The notes beneath the pieces were generated by a model. That model searched no databases, was not told where the DNA came from, and saw only the letters and a list, made by a program, of their open reading frames with translations. From Vespa crabro (Eukaryota; Arthropoda; Insecta; Hymenoptera; Vespidae), in NCBI RefSeq assembly GCF_910589235.1, contig NC_060960.1, positions 7,196,339 to 7,260,338 on the forward strand: a DNA stretch of 64,000 nucleotides, written 5' to 3'. Position 1 is the first letter of the stretch. Each line of letters starts with the position of its first letter. Below are positions 12,682-25,000 of this stretch, one piece after another. A program made the position numbers and the translations under genes.

Positions 12682-12951
12682 AAAAAACTGTCGGCCAAAA
12701 GTCAAATGAGAACTGAACCGATGCTCGATAAAAATATGATGTCTCGTATACGATTTATCGGACATCCTTCGTTCATACGCACTTTGACTTTCGCTCTGTT
12801 ACCTATCCTTCAAGCTTTTTCAAATAGAGCTTTCTATCATTCATGAAATAATCTCTCGATTTTCAAGTTTGTCGATCAAATTCCTACACTATTTTTATTA
12901 TTTATATCCTCCTCGTCTCTCGCTATTTTATCCTTTTTCCGAGTTTTGATA

Positions 12952-12974
12952 TGTACACACATACACACATATAT

Positions 12975-13008
<34 letters not shown>
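12952..13008 (+). repeat. (CA)n/(TA)n compound repeat
   Basis: Interleaved CACA and TATA blocks ending in about 12 AT units. Confidence 0.9.
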
Positions 13009-13366
13009 CCTAGATATATGGTAGATATAAATACATGAGTTGTCAAAATTGTATATCTTACAGTATTATATTGTTATTTATATTCAGTAATGAGAATAAA
13101 ATTGATGAGATACGATTTAAATGACTTGTGTACCCGTTTGGCAACTTTTACTTACCTACATGATTCTAATGACTATTCTATATCCATAAAATATATACAT
13201 AATATTCTACTTTCTATAAATAATTACATATTATACCTAGAAGACGATACATAAATTATCAATATCAAGCAAGTTATAACGATGCAAGTTTTTATGTAAT
13301 TACCGAGACTTCGCTTCGTGTACGCATGAATGAATAAAATCCTATGAATTCTACACTGGAGAATAT

Positions 13367-13505
13367 TAAAAAGAAAAAAAAGCAAAAAAAAAAAAGAAAG
13401 AAGAAAAAAAAAGAGAAAAAAGGAGGAAAAAACGATTAAAAAAAGAAAAAAAGAAAAGACAAAAAACTAAATAAATAAATGAAAAAAAAAAGGAGAACAA
13501 AAAAA
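13367..13505 (+). repeat. A-rich purine tract
   Basis: Roughly 140 bp of A with G (AAAAAG, AGAAA), almost no C or T. On the minus strand it mimics a very long polypyrimidine tract. Confidence 0.85.
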
Positions 13506-13724
13506 CTATGGAAAATCCATGGATTTCATACATATATAGTATGCAAAAAATAGGATCAGAAAAGAGATTTTTCTCTTTCTCTCTCTTTATAATCCCAGGC
13601 AATGTTTCAATCCGCATTCTGCGATCATGATAGCGCATTGTTGCCGGTGCATGCGCGCATCTCACAGCCGCGGGCCACCAAATGATCCAGAACACCTCTG
13701 GGAATTGGTTTGGGGATGGAACAG

Positions 13725-13812
13725 GAGAGAAACAGAGAGAGAGAGAAAGAGAGAGAGAGCGAGAGAGAAGCAAACAGAGTGAGATAGTGGGTGGGCACGC
13801 GTGCTCGAACAA

Positions 13813-13867
<55 letters not shown>
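13725..13867 (+). repeat. (GA)n microsatellites
   Basis: Two GA blocks (13725-13770, 13815-13867) flank a 45-bp unique spacer. The second is about 26 nearly pure units. Confidence 0.95.
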
Positions 13868-13870
<3 letters not shown>

Positions 13871-14913
13871 AGGGCCGACGTTATAACTAACCAAGCTGAT
13901 CTACGACCTGTTTAGTAGTTCTATATCAGCGCTATAGCATGCTTCGGTACACGCAATCGAATCGCCTCCTATGTCGATAATATCTAACTTAAGTAGGTAA
14001 CAACCAACGCGTACGTACACGCACACACATCTGCAAGTACATACGTATGCGTATGTATATCTCTATATGTATATGTATACAATATGCAAGCACATGGTTA
14101 CGGATGGACAACCACTCCATTTTACATGACTGAAAATATCCTCGTTATCGACGATGGTATGCGCAAAAGTTGTTCGTTAGCATTGTTCAACGATATCGAA
14201 TATATATTTAAAAGGAACTTATACACCATATAGACTCGTTTTAGTTTCTCCATCTTGCATGTTGGCTAAACGATTAATGCCTACGTATTCTGTTTGTTTT
14301 TCTTTTTTATTACAATTTTAAGAATGAATCTTGGTCTTAAGGAACAAGCAATTTCATTGACGACCGGATTGCATTATGGATGTTGAATCGTAGTTGCACA
14401 ATTTTTAATGAGATAATTTTTTATTATAACGATATATTGAAATAAAATAACGCGAAAGAGATATTACGCGATAATGGTGAATTCTTTTAATTTAAAAAAA
14501 AAGGTTTACGAGAAACGCGAAACGTTGAAAATCGCAGCCTCGTGACGTATAATGGATTATTAACGGATCCAATACTCGGTTATATACGCGTATTCGATAA
14601 ATCGAGCCGCAATCACGCTACGGGATTTCGTTGTCGGTCCGATACTACCGAACGAAGCGCGTTAATTTTTTAATCCCTTGGCACCGGCCGAGACGATTTT
14701 AAATATGAATCCTTCATCCGAAAATGGGAAAATGCCTAGCATAGTAGAAATATTGTCATGCCGAAAATATCGACGTCGTACGTCACGCTTTCGTTCGACG
14801 TAGCTACTAAAAACCGCGTCGTCGCTAAAGCGTCGTTAATCGTTGCTCGCATTTAAATTCGTTTCTCATAAATCGATTGTACCTAACAAAAATACAACAT
14901 CGATATAGATAAT

Positions 14914-14959
14914 CTGATTACAATTTCTTTTTTTTTTTTTCACTGTTTTCCAGGTAAGG
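14914..14959 (+). other. Candidate recursive splice site (ratchet point) 1
   Basis: A CTGAT branch-point-like word (14914-14918) is followed by an uninterrupted T-rich tract (14923-14949). Then comes TTCCAG, ending at 14953, directly joined to GTAAGG at 14954. An acceptor that abuts a donor with nothing between is the defining layout of a recursive splice site: after the upstream exon joins here, the donor is regenerated and the next intron segment can be removed. The site lies in a 1.2 kb stretch almost free of microsatellites, so the T tract is not simply part of a larger repeat. The +6 base is G rather than the usual T, so the regenerated donor is good but not ideal. Confidence 0.6.
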
Positions 14960-14995
14960 ACGATATTGCTAAGCCACATTGGACATGGTTGCAAG
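14954..14995 (+). other. Candidate 42-nt RS-exon / microexon
   Basis: The interval lies between the acceptor ending at 14953 and a consensus donor AAG|GTGAGT (14996-15001). Its length is 14 codons, so inclusion would preserve frame. Two of the three frames are open: one reads VRTILLSHIGHGCK, the other (phase 2) KDDIAKPHWTWLQ. I recognise neither peptide. In vertebrates and flies, ratchet points are often defined by such a downstream donor and the short exon is then spliced away. In Drosophila Ubx, 51-nt microexons beginning GTAAG work both as coding exons and as ratchet points. It may therefore be a transient RS-exon or a true cassette exon; the sequence cannot decide. Confidence 0.45.
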
Positions 14996-15250
14996 GTGAG
15001 TCGTGCTTCATTGAAACTTAAATCGATCGATTATTTTCCATTATATTCGGTTGATCGGCAAGCGCTGACGTTGTTATAATATAGATATATGTTTAACCGC
15101 GAAACTTCGATCAAGTTTCGAGTCTACGTCCCTCTCATAGGGAACAGATGCTCGAAAGCTACTAAAATTTCACAGAATTCACGATATCTTTGGTGATTCA
15201 CGAGAAATCTTGGAGGGTTAAAAGTCGTAGTCGAAAGAAGGGAACACGTT

Positions 15251-15301
15251 TCTCTTTTCTTTTTTCTTTTTTTTTTCTATTTTTCTTTTTTTCTTTTTCT
15301 G
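15251..15301 (+). repeat. T-rich tract
   Basis: T with single C interruptions. Confidence 0.8.
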
Positions 15302-15485
15302 TTTGGGGAATCTTTCAACTCCGTCCCTTTCCATCTCTATCGACGAAATAGCACGAAAGAGAGAAACCGAGAAAGGGAAAGAAAAAGAAGAACGGACGGA
15401 GGAGAACAGCTGTGAGAGTGCTCACACGACGTAGGATCCTTTAAAAGATTCGACGTCAGAGAAAAGGTGTTTGAGAGAAAGAAAT

Positions 15486-15536
<51 letters not shown>

Positions 15537-15602
15537 AAGAAAGAAAAAAATAAGAGAGAGAGAGAGAGAGAAAAAAAAAGAGAGAGAAACAGAAAGAGAG
15601 GG
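15486..15602 (+). repeat. (CG)5 then (GA)n / purine tract
   Basis: Five CG units (15486-15495) pass directly into GA units and AAAAAAG/GAGA purine sequence. Confidence 0.9.
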
Positions 15603-15690
15603 AATTGGGGAAGAGGAGAGCGGAGAACGATGCCTTCGAGGGTAATCAATAAATATTGGCTCTCGGGGGTGAAATTGGGGTAGCCGACGC

Positions 15691-15717
15691 GGGGAAGACG
15701 GGAGAGGGGGAATGGGG
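15691..15717 (+). other. G-quadruplex motif
   Basis: Four G runs of 4, 3, 5 and 4 separated by AAGAC, AGA and AAT. It fits the usual G3+N1-7 pattern on the plus strand, so it would also be present in a plus-strand transcript. Confidence 0.6.
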
Positions 15718-17714
15718 TGGAAGGATGGCGGGGGTGGAAGGACAGTCGTGCTGCTGCGGTTGCCGCCCCTTTCCTATGGCACACGACGTATGGCAGATAT
15801 AACCACTTGGTATAGGCAATGGAGAATCGCTCACGCTCGGTAATTCCCTCAGAGTTTCTGATCGATACTCACTTTAGGCCCGTTCTACTATCTCACAGAG
15901 GCCCGTAGGAACTACCACGTACCGATTTACGAGGAAAATGTTTTGGGCAAAGTAATCTCCGTCGTGAAATTTTTCCTAGACCAAATCTTCCAAAGACCTC
16001 TTTCCTCCTCGTAAATCCTAAATCCATGGACACGGATTAGGTTCTGATCTTCAGGAAACGGATCCTCTTATTCCTACGACTATTTTCGAACGCGATTCGA
16101 CTATTTGACACCGATAAACGAGGGAAGAAGGTGAATTTGAAATTAAGAGGAGAAGAAAGAATAGATCGAGGGTGAGGAAACTCGCTGACGGTGAATTATT
16201 CGGGTCGACGAGCCGCATAATGGGAATGTCTTGATTACCGAGTCGATCATCCACGCCTTCAATCGTATCCTTCGATCAATGTCTTTTATTGATGTCTTCC
16301 TTTCTTCTATTTTTTTTTCTTTTTTCTTTTTTCTTTTTCTTTTCTTTTTTTTTTTATATCAAATTGCTTCGGTAAAAATGTCTCCTAAACGTTTCATTCG
16401 ACATATAGGAGCACAATTTTTCTTTTTTCTTTTACTTCTTCTTTTTCCTTTTATTTTATTTTATTTTTTTTTGTCCCCTAAACAAATACTATGTAATTCC
16501 AAACGACTCGATTCGTATCAATTTGAGGCTTTTAACTTTGAACATGCGCTCGCATTGATTAGCGAAAATGTAATTTTGAGAGCTTAACCTAGAGTATAAC
16601 AATTGGATACAGTTTCACGGTTCTTCCTTCCCATCCAACCCTTTTCTAAACAGAAATACTCGAATGCTGCATGAGAGGGGATTTCCATGGATTTGGCTAG
16701 AATTCGGATGAGGAAGCTGAATGCTTTCCGAGGCGTGAAATGGGTGCGTTAACCGCTTGCACGAGCACACCCTGCACATGAGTATACGAGTGGAGAGGAG
16801 GATGCGCTTCAATCCTCCGCTAATCCTTCGATTATTTTATTGTTTTCAAAATTTTCTCTGTCAAGCATCGCGGTATTCGTATTATCATAAAATTTTTTTT
16901 ATACGACGTAACAATCCTTATAAATTATAATATATTAATACGGAACTCTGATTTTTTCATAATTTAGTGATACACGATTTGTAAATTTATACGCATAAAA
17001 ATTTCCATTCATATCATACGTCGCAATCATATTGCTATGAAAGTTAAAAAAAAAAAAAAATAAAAAGAAATTAGAATGCTTCGATGTTTACAGAAGAATA
17101 AATTCTATTAGTCCATTAAGGATTAGACCTTGGCAAGGAAAAGAGTCGATCATAAAAGCAGAAACTTTTTGAAGAAAGAAAGATGAAAAAAAAAAAGAAG
17201 AAAAAAAAAAGAAGAGAAAAAGAAATTCCTCGACAGTCGTTTCGAAAGTAGAAGAACGGTTTTCCAATGGCAAGTTCGAAACACCATATTGTATTCTTTG
17301 GTAAGACATCCTCCAGAAGTGTCCGCTCGTATCCTCTGGAGCGTCGATAATGGAAAAAAGGTTGGAGATCGGAGACGAGCCCTTTTTCGTAGTTGGAAAT
17401 GTCGGTCTTCCGCACCCCTTCCACAGCAGCCCTTCGTTCGGCGACCCTTTTATTTTTGTTTTCTGGGATACGTTTGGAACACGTGGATGGCAATATCGTC
17501 GCTAGGATCTCACGAGGAGGTATAAGAGAAGAGTTATGTGCTCCGCTATGCGCGAGGGAATCGTAGATCAGCGGTTGGACGTCTGCGGGGACGTAGAAAC
17601 GAACGAACGCGAACGAACGAAGAACCACCATCGTCGTCCCGCCTCCCCTCTGCCTTTCGTTCTTCCCTCGATCCCACCCTACTTCGAAGGCAGCCAGCCA
17701 CCCGCCCCTGTCCA

Positions 17715-17715
<1 letters not shown>
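15718..17715. other. Mixed unique sequence and T/A tracts, no gene seen
   Basis: T-rich tracts lie at 16298-16355 and 16418-16472; A-rich tracts at 17047-17068 and 17171-17225. A 199-codon minus-strand frame (17715-17116) is the longest partly complex frame in the window, but it has no motif I recognise and its end runs into the A-rich tract as poly-Phe. I treat it as a chance frame. Confidence 0.55.
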
Positions 17716-17716
<1 letters not shown>

Positions 17717-17753
<37 letters not shown>

Positions 17754-17798
17754 CTGTCTTTCTCTTTCTCTCTCTTTCATTCTCTCACCCTCTCCCTC
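17717..17798 (+). repeat. (CT)n pyrimidine tract
   Basis: CT units followed by interrupted CTTT/CTCCC pyrimidines. Confidence 0.9.
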
Positions 17799-17929
17799 AA
17801 CTCGTATCGCCGCTATCTTGGAAAGCCAGCCACGTCGTTCGTGCACGCACACCGTGTTCTCCGACCTTAGGATATATTCTCCACGTGTATGTATCTATGT
17901 ATATTCTTGTATACGTCTATATACATATG

Positions 17930-17954
17930 TATGTGTGTGTTTGTGTGTTTGTGT
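17930..17954 (+). repeat. Short (GT)n
   Basis: Interrupted GT/GTTT units. Confidence 0.7.
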
Positions 17955-18475
17955 ACGAGAGTGCGACCGAGCTAGATAGCGTATACATCATCCGCGTATA
18001 CCTACGTAAAATGCCAAAGCAGGCGCATAAGGCGACGAACGGTCGAGTATCTTTCTACGTATGTGTATAAATGTGTCTCTATGTGTGTGTACACAATACT
18101 GGGTGTGGCAGCCAAGGCGAACTATTATTTCACTCGGTGGAAGCGTTCGGTAGGAAAGTTGGAGGTGTACGCCTTATACTTCTCTTCGCGATCCTTTCCT
18201 TCGTTATATGTATAGGTATATTACGTTTCCTACCAGCTACGAGAAATTTACATTTTACATATAAAAGTATTTAACGTTATCATTTGATTATCACAATTTT
18301 ATCGATTAGAACGATCGAAGATTCGTTAACAGTCCTTAAGTTTTTCCTCTGATTCTCGAAATTGAAAGAGTCAATTGTTACCCTGTACCTTTCGTGAGTT
18401 ATCTTTCGAAATGGTAAATAATGAAGAAAAGAAGGCCGATTTCCATCTCGACAGCAGCAACAGCAGGAACAGCAT

Positions 18476-18588
18476 CTCTTTCACCTCCTCCTTCTCCTCT
18501 TTTTCCTTCTCATTCTCTTCCTCATCCTTCTTCACCTCCTCTTCTTTCTATCCACCTCTCCTCCTTCTTCCCTTTTTTTTTTTCTTTT
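18476..18588 (+). repeat. TTC/TCC pyrimidine tract
   Basis: About 110 bp of C/T with rare A, irregular rather than tandem. Confidence 0.8.
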
Positions 18589-18946
18589 CGTCGTTGGAAC
18601 GCGAAGTGAGTCGCCTTGCTATCTTCGGTCCTCACGTAAATTACAGCAGCTCCGCCGGAGAGAAATGGTCGCCTCTTCTTTTTCCCTACGCCGCCTCTTT
18701 CTGCTTTATTTACATATAGATACGAAACCCATTGAGCTGGCAAGAAAGTACTTCCCTTTTTTATGGCTGTATTCATTCAGCATCTATAAAATTTGCCGGT
18801 CTCTCGCATTATCGTTTTCGAGTTCGCGCGTCGTACGTGCGAATTCTACGGCGCCTGCAAATATTTCTTAACGACGACTGTAATCCCAAACGTCGTTTAC
18901 CCCAAAATTTCTTAGTAGGACGAACATTAATAAGTTTTGCTACCGA

Positions 18947-18966
18947 GGACCGGACCGGACCGGACC
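18947..18966 (+). repeat. (GGACC)4 pentanucleotide repeat
   Basis: Four perfect units in otherwise AT-leaning DNA. Confidence 0.9.
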
Positions 18967-19299
18967 GAACTTGAAAATAATAATATATATGTATGTACAT
19001 ATGTATGGATGTACGCATATATGTATATTTGTGATTTTCTTCGATGATAGATTTTATTAGATTTTATTAGGTATTATCGAAAAATGACATATGTTTGTCG
19101 GGAAAATATGCGAGAAGAAAATTTGTCAGGACGGTGGTTTGCAACGAGGAGAAAATTGGAGGCATTTTCCTGGTAGGTGTAATGGATCGAAGAATTCGGG
19201 CACAGCTCGAAACGTATTATGAACACACGTATAAACATCCCTTGGCGTTATCAGTTGTCGGACGCCGGGGCGCCGGATATTGTCGCATCCTCCGTTTTG

Positions 19300-19301
<2 letters not shown>

Positions 19302-19341
<40 letters not shown>

Positions 19342-19343
19342 AT
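19302..19343 (+). repeat. (CT)n microsatellite
   Basis: CT units ending just before CCGTTTCCAG, an acceptor-like word without a paired donor. Confidence 0.85.
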
Positions 19344-19635
19344 CCGTTTCCAGTGAATAGGGGTTTGGGGAAATGTTCGTAGATAGAACAAAACGTAGAG
19401 AAGGGTAGATACAGGTGGGAAGGGGAAGAAGTTAAACAAAAAAGTTAACAACCTATGCCGGGCTTGAAACAATCGTAAATTCTTACGAAACGGAATTATA
19501 CTCTATGAGAATTAAAGGGCAACTTTGTAAAATGTACCCGCTCGTACGTCGTCCTTTTACGGAAAGACCGAATAATCGTAAAGCAGCGCTGCGTTAACTT
19601 CGAAAGAACGTAAGAGAAACTACTCGTTTGTTCGA

Positions 19636-19712
19636 GTTTCTTCATTTTCCTCTTTCTGTTTTTTTTTCTTTCTTTCTTTTTTTCCTCTTTTTTTTTCTCT
19701 TTTTTTTTTTCT
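19636..19712 (+). repeat. T-rich tract
   Basis: T with CTTT and CTCT interruptions. Confidence 0.8.
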
Positions 19713-20029
19713 CGTCCCGATTAACGATCTCGAAATATTTTCGAATCTCCGATAACTGACCAGTCGTATTCTCGATCGGTCAATATGATGCAATAATACT
19801 TTCGCGAATGATGACATAATACTTAAAACAAGAAAAAAAAAAAAAACTGGTAGTCTTCGATCAACGCCATATATATACATACGTATCTAGCTATTACGAT
19901 GTTTCATAATCAATTTGCTCGCAACTATCGCGAAATGTTGTTTAGAATGCGTTTACCGTAATACTATAACTGCATAATATGCAGCTTGATATTAAAAAGC
20001 TGATTTTTATTAAATCAACTTGCAGAGCA

Positions 20030-20300
20030 CTTAAAAAAAAAAAAAAGAAAAAGAAAAAAAGCATATCTACTAAATCACAAAATATTCTTCTCTTTTATTT
20101 CTCCAGTTTTCTTCTGTCAATTCTTTTGTCAAGATTCTCTTAGTCTCTACCATAAAGAAGTTCGGACTTTTACTTTTTTATGACACCCAAATTTTCCCTT
20201 ATCCTGTGCAACAAGCGTAAAACGAACGACGGGTACACTTTTGTCGAAGGGTCACTTAAAAAAAAAAAAAAGAAAAAAAAAGAAAAAGAAAAAAAGAATG
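20030..20300 (+). repeat. Two A-rich tracts
   Basis: A with single G at 20032-20060 and 20258-20298. The 200 bp between is anonymous unique sequence. Confidence 0.7.
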
Positions 20301-20581
20301 AAAGCAAGAAAAAAATTCCGAAGGAATTATCTTTTCTAGGTGAAAGTCACCTTTCATGACGCATTATATCCGAATTGTTATTTTTGAGGTACGCAAAAAA
20401 AAAATTTTTGAGAAAGTTTTAGGAGTTGCTCGCGATTATCTGCGCGTTTTCTTACTTTCCAAAAACTTTCCCTTTTTCTTTGATCTGTCGCTTTCTAAAA
20501 AAAATAAAGGAAAAAAATCCTTACGCTTTGTCCTGCGAATAAGGAGAAGTTTTTACCGAGAAAGTAAATATTACCTGAGCT

Positions 20582-20637
20582 AAAAAGAAAAAGAAAAGAA
20601 AAAAAAAAAAGAAAAAGAAAAAAAAAGGAAAAAAAAT
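20582..20637 (+). repeat. A-rich tract
   Basis: AAAAAG-type tract. Read on the minus strand it is a polypyrimidine tract followed by AGCTCAG|GTAATA at 20570-20576, a weak minus-strand juxtaposed splice motif. Confidence 0.8.
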
Positions 20638-21469
20638 CAAACCAAAGAAATAATAAATGAAGCAAGAGAAAAATCAACGATTAAAATCAGAAAAAAATCC
20701 CAAGAGAAGAATCCTTCGAACTTGTGATCCGTATTATACGATATCATGTAATGCAAAATGCTGTCGCATTTTACGATGATTATTAAAAGGAAAAAAAAAA
20801 TGGCGTATAATGCAGGTATAGGATAGAGCAAATAAGTATGGAAACGCAAAACCTGTCTACGAGCTATTGTACACAAGTCGTTTGGATATAGTTATGCTTG
20901 AATCATTTTATTGTCCGTAACAACCACATCTTATAAACAAGGTTAAAAGCCCCGAGCTATCTGAGGTAGTTTTACCTTCCGGATTATCCCTCGCGAAGCA
21001 CAGGGTCACGTGAGAAAAATTTAACAACGTGCCAGGACAAACATTGATAATTCCCAATAATCGTTCGCCATGATACATTTAATAATAATGCATATTTATC
21101 TTTCAATAATTTATTTTTGATTATTTATATAATTTTCGATATGAACGATTTACAAAGAAAATTATATAACAAATATTTAAATCACAAACGATTGATTTTT
21201 ATATAATGTAATAATAAAACTGAATAATGAAAAATGACGAACTTTATATATTTTTCAAGAATTTTATAATCAGCAATTAAAAGTTTCAAATAGCAAGAAT
21301 TAAAATGGCGAAACGTCGTTCTCATTGGGCGTTGGTCCAAGCGGAACTCGAATGATATTACACTCTCGACGAATCGTACTCTTGCTAGGATATACCCTTG
21401 AAGGGTGCCGAAGGGAAACTCGGAAAGAGTTAGAACGACGTGGGGAGAATAGCGACGAGCAAATAATCG

Positions 21470-21535
21470 AGTTTAATTGCGAAACCGTCGGCATGATTTA
21501 ATTACGCGGCGCAGCGCGCTCACAATTAGATGTAG
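21470..21535. promoter_or_regulatory. Possible cis-regulatory segment (weak)
   Basis: TTTAATTG, TGATTTAATTACG and ACAATTAG homeodomain-type words lie within 65 bp around a GCGGCGCAGCGCGC core. Only motif density supports it. Confidence 0.15.
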
Positions 21536-21570
21536 GTATATATCGAAGACGCGCATACCTATATACTTCG

Positions 21571-21601
21571 CCCTTCTCCCTCCCCCTTACTCTCTTTCTC
21601 T

Positions 21602-21647
<46 letters not shown>

Positions 21648-21679
21648 CGCTCTATCTTTCTCTTTATCCCTCTCCCCTA
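21571..21679 (+). repeat. (CT)n pyrimidine tract
   Basis: C-rich start, then CTTT and about 20 CT units. Confidence 0.9.
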
Positions 21680-22040
21680 TAGCACGAGAGCTTGTAAAAA
21701 TAAACAGAATAGCTCGGCTCGTACGACTCGTGCTCTTTCTCTCTTCTTTCGTATCGTTTATTTAACATCTTTTCTCGTTGAAGTTGTTTTCTTTTCTCTA
21801 CTGGCAATCGATTGTCTAAACTAACTCGGCTTAATGTTGTTTATTAATTTTTATCAAAATGTGGTTATCGTGGATATTTAAACGTCACAATAAGATAGTG
21901 AAAATAATGTATAGTCTATCAGTTATCGATTGATTAATATTAGAAACTTTTTGTTATATAACTTGAGATTAAAATAAATTTAATTTAAATAAAATATATA
22001 TCGATGTTGGTATTTAAAAGAAAATTTTTATATGGTATCT

Positions 22041-22044
<4 letters not shown>

Positions 22045-22086
<42 letters not shown>
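22045..22086 (+). repeat. (TA)n microsatellite
   Basis: About 20 AT units. Confidence 0.95.
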
Positions 22087-22088
<2 letters not shown>

Positions 22089-25000
22089 ATACTAAACATA
22101 TATGTATATATATCGAGGTACGGAAAAGAGGACCGGTACGGTCAGTCCTCAGGATATTGGTCGGGATATTCGAAATGGCCGTAGCGGTGGGACTAGCATT
22201 GACAGAGCATAAAACTGGTCGAGCCAGCGCGTCCCTTTATCAAGGCACGTTCGGTCTGGGGAGGAGTTTTGGCGTGCTCGCGTGCTACCAAGTAACGATA
22301 TCAGGACGAATCTCCTGTCGCAGGTTGGTCTCGCGCGAAACGTTGCCTCGCGTGTTGCCATGCTACTGCAGTCGGACAAAAAGCAAACAGATAAGCGTTC
22401 TTCTGCCTTTGAGACTTGAAAAAGGGTGAGAGGAGAAAGGGACTCGGTGAAAGGGAGGAAGGGAGGACTCGTGAGGGCTGCCGAGTGTACCGATATACTT
22501 TTACTTTGCTTTCGAACATCCTGCTAAACGAGTCCACTCGAAGAGACTCGCCCTTCTTGGAGTTCCCTACTTTCGTGATTTCCTGCGATATTCAAGATTC
22601 AACAATGTCTCTTTACGTCTACCAACTATCCACTTACGTCCTTCTTATTCAGATTCTCCAACACCTGTATACGCAAGCCAGCAAAAACTTATCTGAGGAA
22701 TGCAAAAATACCGAAAGAACTTCTTGCTGATGGCTTATCAGAGATCGCGGCTTTTTCTTTCGAGGGAAATCGCCCGTTCGTTAACGAGAATCGTATCGCT
22801 CCCTTTTACCCTTCAACTTCTCCATTTCTTCTCCCTGACTTTTATCGATAATTTCATTCTTTCTGCCTAGCCCTTGTACATCGTCGAACGTTGAACTTTG
22901 AAATCCCATTGAAAAGAATCTCGCTCCTCGCTCGTATTTTTTCCTTTTTCTTTTTTTTTTTTTCTTCTTTTCTTTTTTCTCTTATTCCTTCTGTTCTTTA
23001 AGACTTACAAGATAAACGGAAGATCGTTATCGTGTCGGCACGAAGAAAAATCGAGTTCTCAAGTGAGTGATAAAGATTTCAAGATATCTTACTTTTATGT
23101 CAGCTGATTCTTTTGAACGATTAAATACTCACTTTCCCTTTTTCGAAAAGTTTAACCAATGTGATGTTTCTATCTCTGTTGGATGACAATGAAACTAAAA
23201 ACTTCCTCTTTTCTGGCCTTGTAATTTGTAAAAGACAAGGACAATGCGATGAGAAAAAAGGGAGGGCAAATTTGGATCGGTAAGAATTAGTGGAGAAGGA
23301 AGCGGATTCCAAGAGACACGACACTCTTGGCCAATGTATTTTGGTTCGAGAGACGCTGACCTCCCGCTTCTCTCTTATTCTCTTTTTCTCTCTCTTTCAT
23401 CTTTTCTCCTTCTACCGTTCTTCGGCAACAACGACATTCTCCTCGCAGTAATGTCTATCGCCTAGCGACGGATCCATTAGAGTCTTCGCGATAATCCTTT
23501 GCACTCCTTGCTCTACAATCTCTCAGAATAATCTTTAAACTACTACATAAAATATTTACGCATTATTGCTTTTCTTCCTGATTTCGATTTTCTCTAGTTT
23601 AAATATTTTTTTTATTTATTATCAATAAATGAAGTAATTACATTCGGACTTGTCATTTTAATGTCGTCCTTTCAAACGTTTGTTTAATCGATCGTTCCAC
23701 GAAAAATCGCTTATGAAAAATCTTTTAACGTATATTTAAAACACACGTTATTATTTCATTCGTTGATTATCAATGAATTGTAAATATCATAATAACGAAT
23801 GGTTGCCTTGGTATCTCTTACAAAGAAACAAGCCTGACCGTCGGATAAAGTCATTGGTAGTAGGTGGAACGGACCGTTAAGTAATCTAATCTTGGCACGC
23901 GCATAACAACATTGAAAGTGTTGGTAAGTTTTGCTATTATGATACGTCGCTAACGTATTCGATCGTAACCGAGACATTAATGAAGTTCGTTAAGCTTTAT
24001 AAGGCGACTAAGTGCCTGGTGGCTCGACATAAAAGAGAGAACATTTGTTTTTACGTAATAGTTTTAACTGACATTTCATTGCCATTTCATAACCGAGTTA
24101 AGATAATACTACGAATTCCGCCATTCTTTCCCTTTTCAACTTAGAAATCTAATCTCACGACCTTTTTTTTTTTCTTTTTATCTATGAACATTTCACATAC
24201 TTAAACACTTTATCGAGATTTAAGTAATCTTTTTTCTTTTTATCTTTAATTCAACGATTCGTTTCATTGTAAAAATCGTCCTTATAATTATCCCTCGTAA
24301 ATTGAAACATTTCACGTTATCAGTTTGAAATCGTGTAAAATGACGAAGAATATACAAATATATATTGATATAATTGTATTATTTATCGATCAATAATGAC
24401 TTCATATTTCAGTTTTATATTTTGATTGTTTCGATTCGACGGTCTCTTGGTCGTTTCAAAATATGCTAAACAATGCGTGCAACGGAGGAAGAAGGAACGC
24501 GGGCACAATGCGAACGTTTTATCTTTCTATCGTGTATCTAGATCGTCACTGTCTGTTTGAGCCGTCGGTAGCGTGACGACAGTCAGTGCACGTACTCGCT
24601 TAATTATATTCATTTGTGTGTATTCCAGTGGCAATCACCGGCCAACTTTGATGATCGCGAACGTTATAAATTTTTCAAGAACGAAAGGAAGAAACTCAAT
24701 TCGTTCTAAGGAATAACACTTTTTCTCATTCACATATATTGTCATTAATATACAACACTAAGAGTAGAACGAATTTACGTAATACTATAACATTAAGTAA
24801 ATTATCATTGATAATGTCTCGGCTAAATAATAATTCATTAAAGCAATGGAAGTTACTTTCTTACTGTCTGTAGGATTCAAACGTTAAACACAAAAAGTAA
24901 ATGTTACGAAAGAAGCGTTACGCGTTAACGATGACGTCGATACAGGCATCTCGCCATAAAATTCGACGAAGTAGAATATAAACGAGTTGGATACTCTTCG

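Larger units (their letters stand above)
14000..15250. other. Repeat-poor stretch around ratchet site 1
   Basis: Apart from the acceptor T tract it is complex, repeat-poor AT/CG-balanced sequence, unusual for this window. No long open frame is present. Ratchet candidate 1 and its 42-nt RS-exon lie at 14914-15001. Confidence 0.6.

Noticed and set aside
17116..17715. 199-codon minus-strand frame
   Set aside because: Partly complex, but no domain or splice context, and it ends in poly-Phe from an A-rich tract.
20570..20640. Minus-strand pyrimidine tract with CAG|GTAATA
   Set aside because: An extra AG lies just upstream of the CAG, the donor is weak and the tract is one of many A/T repeats.
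20960..20975. CTGAGGTAGT, let-7-like start
   Set aside because: The match stops after the seed and the flanks do not fold as a precursor.
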